From contig NZ_CP108352.1 of assembly GCF_036237275.1 (NCBI RefSeq), forward strand, positions 1,302,001 to 1,366,000: a stretch of 64,000 nt of DNA, read 5' to 3'. The notes under the pieces were generated by a model, which saw only the letters and a program-made list of their open reading frames with translations, was not told the DNA's origin and searched no databases. This document shows, in pieces, positions 26,187 to 34,841 of this stretch. The translations under genes were made by a program, and so were the position numbers. The DNA comes from Streptomyces sp. NBC_01353. Its GTDB lineage: Bacteria > Actinomycetota > Actinomycetes > Streptomycetales > Streptomycetaceae. Position 1 is the first letter of the stretch. The number at the start of each line of letters is the position of its first letter.

Positions 26187-27821
26187 TCAGCACGGCGGCG
26201 CGTCCGCGGAGGCCGTCTGACGTCCGCTCGCGGACTGCGGGCTGCTGCTGACGGCGATGTTCCAGGTGCCTCTGCACGGGTGGTTCGAGAAGTCGCCCGT
26301 GAAGGTGACGGAGTACTCCGTGCCGCCCGACAGCCGCCGGCTCTGCGAACCGTGGGGTTCGGCGGGCGTGTTGGCGTAGAAGTCCGCGATGAGCGTCAGC
26401 GTCCCGGTGCCCGTGGTACGGACGGTCACGTCGGCGATCAGCGTGCTGTTCGGTCCCCGGCGCAAGGAGGCGATGGCGATGGTGATCGTGCCCGGTGTCG
26501 GCGGTACGGGGGAACTCTCCGTCGGGGGCGGAGCGGGGGTCGAGGGGGCTGGTCCGGGTTTGCCGCCTGAGGGAGGGATGGTGGTCACGGGGGGAGTGGT
26601 GCCCGTGGAGTTGTCGGTCGGGGAGGCGCTCGGCGAGGGGTCGGCCGAGGCGGTGCGGGACGGTGATCCGGTCGGTGTGGGCGTGGTCGCACTCGGCGAG
26701 GGGGCGAGGGATGCGGAAGGACCGGAAGGCGAGCCGGAGGCGAAAGTCGAGGACGGTACGGAAGTGGCGGTCGTCGTCGTTGTGTCGGGCGTACGGGCTG
26801 TCACGACCGTCACCCCTCCGGCGACCACCGCGAGCCCGGCCACCCCGACGGCCGCCTTCCAGATGTGGGGCTTGAGCCGCCCGAGTACGGTCAGCGCCGG
26901 TGTGGCTTCGAAGACGGCCGACGTCGTCGCGAACGGGAACAACAAGGCGAGCAGGGTGGTGAGCTCGGCGACTCTGCGGCGTCCCCGCTCCTCCCAGTCC
27001 GCGCCGTACGCGTCGGTGGCGGTGCGTTCGAGGTCGGCGAGGAACGCGTCGATGCCGGGCCGCTCCGCCGGGTCCTTCGCCATGCCCCTGCGCACCAGGT
27101 CGCGTACCGGCTCGGGTACGTCGTCCACGGCGACGGGCGCTCGCAGGTGCTGGAGCCGCAGGGCCGTCACGTCGTCGCCGCGGAACGGCCGCCGGCCGGT
27201 GAGGCACTCGAAGAACACGGCTGCCGCGGCGTACACGTCGCTCGCGGGCCCAGCGGGCTCGCCGTCCCACTGCTCGGGAGCCATGTAGGCGGGCGTGCCG
27301 GCGGCCTCCGTCTCGCGGCCGGTGCGTACGGCGATGCCGAAGTCGGCGAGCGTGCTCGAACCGTCGCTGCGGACCAGCACGTTCTCCGGCTTGTAGTCGC
27401 GGTGTACCATCCCGGCCGTGTGGGCCGCGCCGAGCCCGAGGAGCGAGCCCTTGAGCAGGACCAGAGCCGCCTCCGGGCCGGTGGCCCGGTGCGCGCGCAG
27501 CAGTTCGCGGAGGCTTACCCCGTCCACCGCCTCCATGACGATGGCGGCGCCCAGGCGGGCCTCCACATACTCGTACAGCCGCACCACGCACGGGTGCCGC
27601 AGTTCGCCGAGCAGCCGTGCTTCGGCGCGGAAGCGGGCCAGGAACTCCTGGTCGGAGTGGAGCCGCTCGCTCAGGTACTTGATCGCCACGGGTACCCGCG
27701 TCGCCTCGTGCCGCGCCAGTACGACGCGGCCCCCGGCACCTTCGCCGAGCGTGCGGACGGCGACGTAGCCGGGCACGGCCCAGCCGCCGTCACCGTACGG
27801 AGCATCCTGTACGTCCCTCAT
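26187..27821 (-). CDS. Transmembrane Ser/Thr protein kinase (PknB-type)
   Basis: 544 residues. An active kinase domain (~18-280): glycine loop GEGAGGRV (~26), Lys48, HRDYKPEN (140-147), DFG (160-162), APE (181-183). One transmembrane helix follows near residue 330, then a Ser/Thr/Pro-rich stalk and a beta-rich ectodomain (~435-544) with two cysteines. Its start overlaps the stop of the FHA-M50 gene (ATGA), so the two are coupled. Substrates are probably the FHA-containing protein and the pseudokinase linker, which have repeated Thr motifs. This last point is inference. Confidence 0.85.
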   Translation of the reverse strand: MRDVQDAPYGDGGWAVPGYVAVRTLGEGAGGRVVLARHEATRVPVAIKYLSERLHSDQEFLARFRAEARLLGELRHPCVVRLYEYVEARLGAAIVMEAVDGVSLRELLRAHRATGPEAALVLLKGSLLGLGAAHTAGMVHRDYKPENVLVRSDGSSTLADFGIAVRTGRETEAAGTPAYMAPEQWDGEPAGPASDVYAAAAVFFECLTGRRPFRGDDVTALRLQHLRAPVAVDDVPEPVRDLVRRGMAKDPAERPGIDAFLADLERTATDAYGADWEERGRRRVAELTTLLALLFPFATTSAVFEATPALTVLGRLKPHIWKAAVGVAGLAVVAGGVTVVTARTPDTTTTTATSVPSSTFASGSPSGPSASLAPSPSATTPTPTGSPSRTASADPSPSASPTDNSTGTTPPVTTIPPSGGKPGPAPSTPAPPPTESSPVPPTPGTITIAIASLRRGPNSTLIADVTVRTTGTGTLTLIADFYANTPAEPHGSQSRRLSGGTEYSVTFTGDFSNHPCRGTWNIAVSSSPQSASGRQTASADAPPC

Positions 27822-29587
27822 GCCGCCCCCTCCACGGCCGTGCCGTCAACCAACCGCGCCGGATGCCGTCCGCCCTCCGCGCGACGCCGCTTCACCACTC
27901 GTATCAGCCACCGGACCGGGGCCGCCCATACGGGGAACGCCACCAGGCCGACGACCACGGCCACGATCACCGAATCCCACGGCGCGTCCACCCGTCCCTG
28001 GAGCCATTCCCCGAGCCGGGAGCGCCAGGCCAGCAGGGCGAGTACGAGGAAGCCGTACGTACCGACGATCACCGCGAGGCCGTACGCGGCCATGCCCGCC
28101 TGACGCGCCGCGGGCCGACGGCCCGCCCGCAGGTCCTTCCAGAGCCCCTTGCGGAAGTAGGCACTCGCCTCCTCACGCAGGCGTGGCAAGCGCAGCGCGT
28201 CGGTCAGCGCCTGATAGCCGTCCAGCGGCATCAGCGGATTGAAGTTGTACAGGGTGTTCAGATACAGCCCGAAGGCCATGTGGAAGAGCGTGGCGGAGAC
28301 CGGTCCGACCGGCAGGTACGCCGCGCCCACGGCGCACCAGCCCGCCAGGGCCGCGGTGGAGATCGGGCCCGACAGCGCCACCACGACCCGCGACCAGCGG
28401 GAACCGAACCACATGTCGCTCGTGTCCACGAACGCGAACGGCATCCCCATCATGATCATGAAGCCGCCGCGCCGGACCTTCCGGCCGTACGACTTCACCG
28501 CAAGCGCGTGTGCCAGCTCGTGCACCACCAGGGCCGAGATGTACCCGGCGGCCAGCGTCACCGGGCCCCAGACCCCGGCTCCGCCGAAGTCCAGCAGGTG
28601 CTGCCGCCCCTGTGCCACGCCGAAGAACGCCACGAGGCCGCCGACCACCGACAACCAGGTCAGCGTCACTCCCGTACGGGTGAAGAACCGCCAGCCGAAG
28701 CCGCCGTAGAGCCGGGTCACGGCGCCGTCGAGGCCGGGTACGGACACCTCCAGTTTGAGCAGGGCCCTGTACACCGCCCGCCAGAACCGGCGCCAGCCCT
28801 TGGTCTCCTCCTCGTCCTTCTGCCCCGGCAGACCGCGCAGGAGACCCGCTCCCGCGAATGCCGCGAGGGCAGCCTCGATCCGTGGCAGCGCCAGCTCACC
28901 GAAACGGTCGGCATAGGCGAACAGCAGGTCCCGTACGGTGGCGTCGCCGTCGATGGCGTTCCACAGGAACACCTCGCGCTCGTCCAGCTGGAGGTACACG
29001 CCGGTACGCGTGTTGCTCAGCACCGAAGGCGGTTCGGCACGGCCGTCCGCGGGCACCTGCTTGAGCGCCCACCCGCTGCGGCGGCGCGGCCGCGCGGTGA
29101 GCGGGCCGGTCGCCTCCGGCACCTCCTCCTCGGGGACGGCGGCGGGCAGTTCGGTGAGCTGGGTGCCGACGACCATGGTGCGGGAGCCGATCCGGGCGTC
29201 GCGCGGCTGCTCGAACACCATGCGGACGTCGCCGATGGACAGCTCGACGCCGTCGGCGAGCCGAGTCGACCCTCCGTGCAGGTTCACTCCGGCGACGGCG
29301 GTGCCGTTGAACGAGTCCAGGTCCTCGATCCGGAAGCCCGACCCGTCACGGACAACCCGGGCATGACGGCGCGACACACTGCCGTCGGACAGGACGACGT
29401 CGTTGTCGGCGCCCCGGCCGAGGGTGGTGACCTGACCGGTCAGTGTTACGAGGAGGGCGGGGTCGTCGACGCCGCGCAACTGGGGCGCGGCGAACGACGT
29501 CGGCGCCGCGCCGCGGCGGAGCGTGCCGCAGCGCAGGCAGTAGGGGAAGTCGCGCCGTACGTGGACGCGACAGGCGTGGCAGAGCAT
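27818..29587 (-). CDS. Zinc-ribbon/FHA/PqqD-like/M50 metalloprotease fusion
   Basis: 589 residues with an unusual domain order. A CxxC pair at 3-6 and another at 17-20 form a zinc ribbon. FHA domain ~45-125 (GRGADNDVVLSDGSVSRRHA: Gly, Arg and SxxH are kept). PqqD-like winged-helix domain ~180-255 (GVYLQLDEREVFLWNAIDGD ATVRDL), the fold that binds leader peptides in RiPP pathways. Then a membrane M50 site-2-type protease with HELAH at 356-360 and NPLMPLDGYQ at 450-459, both zinc motifs intact. It likely recognises a peptide and cleaves it at the membrane under phospho-control. Operon position between the glycine-rich protein and the kinase supports this. Confidence 0.85.
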   Translation of the reverse strand: MLCHACRVHVRRDFPYCLRCGTLRRGAAPTSFAAPQLRGVDDPALLVTLTGQVTTLGRGADNDVVLSDGSVSRRHARVVRDGSGFRIEDLDSFNGTAVAGVNLHGGSTRLADGVELSIGDVRMVFEQPRDARIGSRTMVVGTQLTELPAAVPEEEVPEATGPLTARPRRRSGWALKQVPADGRAEPPSVLSNTRTGVYLQLDEREVFLWNAIDGDATVRDLLFAYADRFGELALPRIEAALAAFAGAGLLRGLPGQKDEEETKGWRRFWRAVYRALLKLEVSVPGLDGAVTRLYGGFGWRFFTRTGVTLTWLSVVGGLVAFFGVAQGRQHLLDFGGAGVWGPVTLAAGYISALVVHELAHALAVKSYGRKVRRGGFMIMMGMPFAFVDTSDMWFGSRWSRVVVALSGPISTAALAGWCAVGAAYLPVGPVSATLFHMAFGLYLNTLYNFNPLMPLDGYQALTDALRLPRLREEASAYFRKGLWKDLRAGRRPAARQAGMAAYGLAVIVGTYGFLVLALLAWRSRLGEWLQGRVDAPWDSVIVAVVVGLVAFPVWAAPVRWLIRVVKRRRAEGGRHPARLVDGTAVEGAA

Positions 29588-29605
29588 TCCGGTCGGTCCG
29601 CCGTC

Positions 29606-31354
29606 TCAGGAACCGGTGAGGAACGAACCGCCGGACCGGCCGCCGGGTGCGGCGTTGCCGGGTCCCGACGAGTGGAGGTGGCTGCCGAGGCGGTCGAAGC
29701 CCGAAGCGCCCGGACGGAACACTTCGCCACCCGCCCCGTCGGAGTCGGGGGCGGGGGTGTCCGCGTGACCGCCGCCGCGACCGCCCCCTTCACCGCCGTC
29801 GCCACCGCCGCTGCCACCGCCGGTGTCGCCGTCGTCGCCACCGTCGCCGGGGGTGCTGGGGCCATGGCCGGGTCGGCGCTCGTTCTCCTGGCTGCCACCG
29901 CTGTTACCGCCGCTCCCCCCGGAGTCACCGCCACCACCACTGTCGCCACCGCCGCTGTCGCCACCGCCGTTGCCTCCGCCCGAGTCACCTCCGCCATTGC
30001 CCCCACCACCGTTTCCGCCGTTGTTCCCGCCGCCGTTGCCGGAGTCGCCGCCGCCGGGGGCGTTGGGGCCGTGGCCGGGTCGGCGCTCGTTCTCCTGGCT
30101 GCCGCCGCTGTTACCCCCGCTCCCCCCGGAGTCGCCACCACCACCGCTGTTGCCACCGCCGGAGTCACCTCCGCCGTTGCCTCCGCCCGAGTCACCTCCG
30201 CCATTGCCCCCACCACCGTTTCCGCCGTTGTTCCCGCCGCCGTGGCCGGGTCGGCGCTCGTTCTCCTGGCTGCCGCCGCTGTTACCGCCGCTCCCGCCGG
30301 AGTCACCGCCACCACCGCTGTTTCCACCGCCGGAGTCACCTCCGCCGTTGCCACCGCCGCTGTTACCGCCGCTCCCGCCGGAGTCACCGCCTTCGCCGCG
30401 TTCATAGACGCCGCCGTGCCCGAAGCCATCGGGGCCGCCGCCCTCACCGCCAAAACCGCCTTCGGACCCGCCGCCGAATCCGTCGCCGCCGCTGTGGCCG
30501 GGGCCGCCGATGCCGCCGAAGCCATCGCTGTCTCCGCCGCCGTGGCCCCCGAAGCCCCCTCCCAGGCCACCTCCGAAGCCGCCTTCATCGCCGCCACCGA
30601 ATCCGCCGCCACCGCCGTGGCCGGGGCCGCCGATGCCGCCGAAGCCATCGCTGTCTCCGCCGCCGTGGCCCCCGAAGCCACCCCCGAACCCGTCACCGTG
30701 GCCGTCGCCGAACCCTCCGCCGAAGTCACCGCCAGGGCCACCAAGGTCGCGCCCACCGTCACCGAAGCCGCCCGACCCGTCAACGCCCAGGCCGCCGGGA
30801 CCGTGGTCGCCGAAACCCGTATCGGCGTCTCCGAAACCCCCGAAGTCCCCCGGGTTGCCGAAATCGCCCGCGCCGCCGAAGTCGCCGCCCGGGTTGCCGA
30901 GGTCGCCCAACAAGGAGCCCCCGTCGCCGAAGGACGTGTTGGCGATCGCATCGCCGAGCAGACTGCGGAGGTCGCCCGTTGCGGCGTCGATGTCGCCGGT
31001 CAGGTCCCGGGCGTCGCCCGCGTCGGCCGTGTCCACGTGCGGCGCCGTGCTGTCGGCGGCCGCGGCATCCTGCGCCCCGGCGTCGACTACAACGGGGTCG
31101 GGGGAAACGTCGTGGTGCGCCAGGGCGTGTGCCGCGTTACCGAAGAAGAGCGACGACTTGGACAGCCGCGCGTCGAGGGTGGCCGGCCCGTCGGCCGTAC
31201 TGGAGTCCACGCGGAGCCGACGCAGCTCGGTGACCTGCTCGGGCGTCAGCCCGAGTCTTCGTGCCACCTCTTCGATGTCGCCATCGAGTTCGGCCGCGAA
31301 GGCGGGGTCGACCGCCAGGCGGGTCATGGCATCACGAAAGGCGTTGTTGGTCAT
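29606..31354 (-). CDS. Glycine-rich repeat protein with helical leader-like N-terminus
   Basis: 582 residues. The first ~50 residues form a charged helical segment (AFRDAMTRLAVDPAFAAELD, then VARRLGLTPEQVTELRRL) that resembles Nif11-type leader peptides. Residues ~50-130 are ordinary. From ~130 on the protein is Gly/Asp/Asn/Ser-rich with FGG-type repeats and then GGGN/GGGDS repeats, punctuated three times by SQENERRPGHG. No signal peptide or membrane helix is evident. It is first in the operon (GTGAGGGG before ATG 31354) and 18 bp ahead of the PqqD-M50 gene, so it is the natural candidate substrate. Function unknown. Confidence 0.75.
   Translation of the reverse strand: MTNNAFRDAMTRLAVDPAFAAELDGDIEEVARRLGLTPEQVTELRRLRVDSSTADGPATLDARLSKSSLFFGNAAHALAHHDVSPDPVVVDAGAQDAAAADSTAPHVDTADAGDARDLTGDIDAATGDLRSLLGDAIANTSFGDGGSLLGDLGNPGGDFGGAGDFGNPGDFGGFGDADTGFGDHGPGGLGVDGSGGFGDGGRDLGGPGGDFGGGFGDGHGDGFGGGFGGHGGGDSDGFGGIGGPGHGGGGGFGGGDEGGFGGGLGGGFGGHGGGDSDGFGGIGGPGHSGGDGFGGGSEGGFGGEGGGPDGFGHGGVYERGEGGDSGGSGGNSGGGNGGGDSGGGNSGGGGDSGGSGGNSGGSQENERRPGHGGGNNGGNGGGGNGGGDSGGGNGGGDSGGGNSGGGGDSGGSGGNSGGSQENERRPGHGPNAPGGGDSGNGGGNNGGNGGGGNGGGDSGGGNGGGDSGGGDSGGGGDSGGSGGNSGGSQENERRPGHGPSTPGDGGDDGDTGGGSGGGDGGEGGGRGGGHADTPAPDSDGAGGEVFRPGASGFDRLGSHLHSSGPGNAAPGGRSGGSFLTGS
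29866..30740 (-). repeat. Minisatellite repeats inside the glycine-rich gene
   Basis: The block beginning GGCCGGGTCGGCGCT recurs at 29866, 30073 and 30244 (intervals 207 and 171 bp), each followed by nearly the same 100+ bp. A second repeat beginning GGCCGGGGCCGCCGATG lies at 30496 and about 123 bp further. Unit lengths are multiples of three, so copy-number change would keep the frame. Interval differences come from extra GGGN/GGGDS codons. Confidence 0.8.
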
Positions 31355-31551
31355 GGCCCCTCACGTTCTCCGTCGTCTGCGCACGCTGTGTTGATCCCGG
31401 CGGGAAGTGGAGGGTCCCCCTGGTCGGCGGCATGGATGCCTTTCCGGCCATCCCAACCGATGCCTGCAGGACCCTTATAGGGGCGAATGCCCGACCCCCG
31501 CAAGGCCCGCGGTGCTCATCGACCAGGTGATCCAGTCACTTCTGTCAGAGG

Positions 31552-31990
31552 TCAGCACCGCTTTCCGGACTTCGTGCGCCATGCAGACGCAAAGCGCTGG
31601 ACACCTCGCCTGAGACGAGTTCCAGCCAAGGTGTACACGCGCGGCTCTCCGTGGTGTCCGTCACGTTTGCACAGGCAAGCAGAGTGACACCGGAGCCGGC
31701 GTCCGGTAAGGCTCGCGACGAGGGCGGCGCGGCCGGTCCGCGGGGATCTGCTGCACCCCGCGCCCGGCCGCGCGGGTTCGGTGCTGACTTTCGCCGTCCA
31801 GTTGTGGGGAATCCGCAGGTCCTGGCCCCGATCGGATGAGTTGTCGTACCACTTGATGCGTCGGTCGGGGCCCACCGTCCCGTACGCCGGTGCCTCGAGC
31901 CAGCACTGCCTGGGATAGCACCGAGATCCGGACCATGCCTGGACCAGCTTGCCTGCCAGGAATACGGCTCGGGCTCCCGACGTGAATCCG
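31552..31990 (-). pseudogene. Possible remnant of a secreted-protein gene
   Basis: Between the glycine-rich gene and repeat copy B there is ~650 bp without an intact gene. The minus strand reads SGFTSGARAVFLAGKLVQAW, CYPRQCWLEAPAYGTVGPD, then KWYDNSSDRGQDLRIPHNWT in one frame, which looks like real protein with two cysteines, but I cannot name the family. It has no visible start and is cut off by copy B. The part closer to 31400 shows nothing. Confidence 0.3.
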
Positions 31991-32005
31991 CTGACGCTGC
32001 CCCGA

Positions 32006-32257
32006 GGTCAGCAACGGCGGGGCGTGATCGGGACCGATGCTGACTATTTGCTGACCTGGCCCCCAACAGCACGCCACTGGCCTGCGGAAATGCCCAGATG
32101 CTAGATGTTGGACTTGAACATGGTACGAAGCATGAACAAACTCCCATTGATTCGGCTCCCTGCCTGCTTTTGCAGGTCAAGGGCGGTTTTCACTCTACAA
32201 CGGCCCGCTTTCCGACCGACTTCGGCCTGTCTTCCGGTAGTGACGCTGACCGATTGC
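32006..32257 (+). repeat. Dispersed att-like repeat, copy B
   Basis: GGTCAGCA (32006-32013); TGCTGACT (32038) and TGCTGACC (32049-32056) 11 bp apart; TGGCCTG (32078-32084, one mismatch to TGACCTG); 88-bp insert starting with CTAGATGTTGGACTTGAAC at 32101; CAGGTCA (32173-32179); right pair CGCTGACC then TGCCGA (32244-32257). Spacings match copy A. It lies about 140 bp beyond the 3' end of the mce operon. Confidence 0.75.
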
Positions 32258-32398
32258 CGAGTTTCCTGACCCCGTGCCAGGTAGATGCGGAGGCGTGTCA
32301 CGGGTCTTCCGCTCCACCCTCGCGGAGGACAGGCGGAACCAGGGTAAGGAACGGCGCCCCGGTCCGCATCGAGAGCCCTGTCACGTGAGGGCGGCGTG

Positions 32399-33112
32399 TT
32401 ACAGCGCGTCCAGGGCGCTGACCTTCCAGCCTTGGGGGGAGTGGATGAGGGTCATGCGGACGCGGTTGAGGTCGAGGCGGGGCGTGGTGACCTGCGTGCT
32501 GGTGGTGAGCTGGTTCATGAAGAGCAGAATGACGGCCTTGTGCGGGGAGGCCGAGATTACCGATACCGAAGTCGGCGTCGCGACCGTGGCCTTGACCACG
32601 CCGCGGTACTGCTTGGCCGTGGGCGCGACCACGGTCTTGGTGGTCTTGTCGTACTCCTCGAGAAACGGGCCGGTGAGGTGGGTGCGGGCCGCGGCGAAGT
32701 CGCGGTCCAGGTGGCGGTAGTCGTACGACAGGATGGCCGGGGCCGCCTTGTGTGCGGCGGCCAGGGCTGCCGTGCGTGCCTGGGTCGTGCGCTCCGCCTC
32801 GCGGTACTGCCAACCGAGAGCGGCGGTGGCGGCCACGGCCAGCAGGACCAGGGCGGCGAGGACCGCGCCGAGCCGCCCGGGCCGGCTGCCCGTCCGGGTG
32901 GTCGGCTCGGGCTCCGGCGTTGGCGCCGGAGTGGCCTCAGGCTCGTTCGGCTGCCGCTCCGGCGTTGGCGCCGGAGTGGCCTCAGGCTCGTTCGGCTGCC
33001 GCTCCGGCGTTGGCGCCGGAGTGGCCTCAGGCTCGTTCGGCTGCCGCGCCGCCCGTTCGGCGCGTTTGGCGGCGGCGCGGACAGTCGCCGCTCGCAGGGT
33101 CGGGTTCGCCAC
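32399..33112 (-). CDS. Mce-associated membrane protein (second)
   Basis: 237 residues from GTG 33112 (AGGAGAAAGACC upstream). A basic N-terminus is followed by three tandem copies of RQPNEPEATPAPTPE, one transmembrane helix (~80-102) and an extracytoplasmic domain with YDYRHLDRDFAAARTHLTGP, the signature shared by actinobacterial Mce-associated (Mas) proteins. They assist or stabilise the MCE transporter. It is last in the mce operon and starts 14 bp after the first Mas gene. Confidence 0.8.
   Translation of the reverse strand: MANPTLRAATVRAAAKRAERAARQPNEPEATPAPTPERQPNEPEATPAPTPERQPNEPEATPAPTPEPEPTTRTGSRPGRLGAVLAALVLLAVAATAALGWQYREAERTTQARTAALAAAHKAAPAILSYDYRHLDRDFAAARTHLTGPFLEEYDKTTKTVVAPTAKQYRGVVKATVATPTSVSVISASPHKAVILLFMNQLTTSTQVTTPRLDLNRVRMTLIHSPQGWKVSALDAL
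32912..33046 (-). repeat. 45-bp tandem repeat, three units
   Basis: Three identical 45-bp units (32912-32956, 32957-33001, 33002-33046) encode RQPNEPEATPAPTPE in the cytoplasmic part of the Mas protein. Each unit contains the palindrome GGCGCC. Perfect identity points to recent expansion by slippage or unequal crossing-over. Confidence 0.9.
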
Positions 33113-33126
33113 GGTCTTTCTCCTGT

Positions 33127-33651
33127 TCAGCCGACGAATTCGACGTTGGACGTCAGCCACTGCCCGTCCTCGAGGACGAGGTCGAGCTGAAGGCGGTAGT
33201 TACGGGACGTGCCCTCGGGGGCCGCGACGTTGGTGACCTTGCTGTCGGCCACCACCAGGACGCGGGCAGTGTGTTCGTCGGCCCGCGCGATACCCGCGTC
33301 GAGGATCTGCCCCTCGGACACCGACTTGTTGTCGCCGACGATCTTCGTCAGCTGCGTGGTCTGGGCCGCGAACTGCTTCTTGAAGTCCCCGGTCGCTCCG
33401 TTCAGCACGTTCTTGCTGTCGCGGTCGTAGTGCCGGTAGTCGAGCGAGGTGAAGTTGAGCGCCGACTGGCGGGCGGCGGCCAGGATGTCCTGGTGTCGGC
33501 GGTCCTCCTCGTGGCGCTCGTACAGCTGCATGCCGAGCCAGCCCGAGGCTGCCGTCAGGACGGCGGCCAGGACGGCCAGCACCGCCACCGACCACCGGTG
33601 GCGCAGCAGCCGGGCCGCGTGCGTGAGGAGTACACGGGTCATACCGTTCAT
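33127..33651 (-). CDS. Mce-associated membrane protein (first)
   Basis: 174 residues. One transmembrane helix (~20-42) precedes an extracytoplasmic domain with SLDYRHYDRDSKNVLNGATG DFKKQF, the YRxxDxD pattern of Mas proteins. ATG 33651 overlaps the mceF stop (ATGA), so it is coupled to mceF; an upstream in-frame start inside mceF is less likely. It is expected to work at the membrane with the Mce complex. Confidence 0.8.
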   Translation of the reverse strand: MNGMTRVLLTHAARLLRHRWSVAVLAVLAAVLTAASGWLGMQLYERHEEDRRHQDILAAARQSALNFTSLDYRHYDRDSKNVLNGATGDFKKQFAAQTTQLTKIVGDNKSVSEGQILDAGIARADEHTARVLVVADSKVTNVAAPEGTSRNYRLQLDLVLEDGQWLTSNVEFVG

Positions 33652-34841
33652 GCCATGGGTCCCACGAGCAGCCATTGCCAGGAGTCCTTTCCGAACACGG
33701 TCTGTGCTCCGCCCGTCGAGCCGATCCGGACGGACTTTCCGGGAGCGGGAGCGTTCTGGGCGCCTCGGACGGAGGTGTAGCCGCCGCGCGGGGCCGCGCA
33801 GTGGGCCTCGGTGTTGGCCCGGCGGTCCGAGGTGTCCGCAGGGTCCCGGTGCTGGGTGCCGTACCCCTGACGGCAGGGCGGCGGGTCGTCGGCGTTCACG
33901 ACCAGGCCGAAGTGTGTGGTGCCGTCTCCGGGAACCACGGTGTAGCTGCCCGAGACCACCACGGGGAAGGTGACCAGGGCCTGTTCCACGCCGGGCAGCC
34001 GGGCGAGGGTGATCTGACCGCCGCTGATCAGGTTGCCGAGCAGGACCGGAAGGTGCGGCCGGTTGTCCTTCATCAGCGCGTCGACCTCCCGAGCGGCGGA
34101 GGTGCCGCTTACCGTCAGGGCACGGAGGTCCCCGTCGCTCGCCTTCAACTGGGCGGTGAGCGCCGCCAGATCGCGGGAGAAGGACCTGATCGACGAACCC
34201 TGGTCGGCCTGTGTCTTCAGGACCTTCCTGGAGTCCTCGATCAGCGCGATCGTCTCGGGGAGCGAGCCGGACGCCGACTCGACGAGGGCGTTGCCCGAGT
34301 CCACAAGCCGGGTCAGATGCGGGCCGGTGCCGGAGAAGGCCTTGCCGAGCTCGTCGACCGTGATCCGAAGGTCCTGCTTGTTCACCGATTCGACCAACCG
34401 GTCCAGGCTCAGGATCATCTCTGTGGTGGGTACCGGCACCCGGGTGTTCCGGCGCGGGATGGTACTTCCGTCCCGCAGTTCGGGGCCGTTCGCGGAGCGC
34501 GGCTGCAGATCGACGTACTGCTCGCCGACGGCCGAGCGGTTCGCCACCACGGCCAGGCTGGCCGCCGGGATCCTCGGGGAGTCCTCCAGCAGCAGCGCCA
34601 CCGAGACACCACCGGAGTCCGTGAGCCGCAAGTCGCCCACGCGGCCCACGGGCACCCCGCGGTAGGTGACCTCCGCGCCGGAGTAGATGCCTCCGGAGTC
34701 GGGGAACTCCGCTCTCACGGTGTATCCGCGGTCCAGGACGCGGTCGACCAGGCCGGTGTACTCGGCGCCGACGTAGGACACGCCGACGCAGGTGATGAGC
34801 GCGAAGGCGAGCAACTGGGCTTTGACCGTACGGGTGATCAC
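33648..34841 (-). CDS. mceF: MCE-family protein MceF
   Basis: 397 residues: N-terminal membrane anchor (~7-25), MlaD/MCE domain (~38-115: PDSGGIYSGAEVTYRGVPVGRVG), then long helices and a C-terminal extension. Six such proteins form the hexameric barrel or tube that carries hydrophobic substrates between membrane and envelope layers. GTG 34841 overlaps the mceE stop (GTGA). It is sixth of six mce genes. Confidence 0.9.
   Translation of the reverse strand: MITRTVKAQLLAFALITCVGVSYVGAEYTGLVDRVLDRGYTVRAEFPDSGGIYSGAEVTYRGVPVGRVGDLRLTDSGGVSVALLLEDSPRIPAASLAVVANRSAVGEQYVDLQPRSANGPELRDGSTIPRRNTRVPVPTTEMILSLDRLVESVNKQDLRITVDELGKAFSGTGPHLTRLVDSGNALVESASGSLPETIALIEDSRKVLKTQADQGSSIRSFSRDLAALTAQLKASDGDLRALTVSGTSAAREVDALMKDNRPHLPVLLGNLISGGQITLARLPGVEQALVTFPVVVSGSYTVVPGDGTTHFGLVVNADDPPPCRQGYGTQHRDPADTSDRRANTEAHCAAPRGGYTSVRGAQNAPAPGKSVRIGSTGGAQTVFGKDSWQWLLVGPMA

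Noticed and set aside
24385..27591. A single reading frame covering the pseudokinase and much of the kinase
   Set aside because: The part above 26154 is out of frame with the true kinase and has no protein-like content; the pseudokinase starts at 26154.
29866..30740. CRISPR array from the repeated blocks
   Set aside because: The repeats are in-frame coding minisatellites with related, not unique, spacers, and no cas genes are nearby.
27863..31480. Long plus-strand frame (about 1,205 codons) and a Pro-rich frame at 29823-30407
   Set aside because: They are antisense to the glycine-rich and FHA-M50 genes; GGC/GGT-rich codons read as Ala, Pro or Arg on the other strand. No ribosome site and no known motif.
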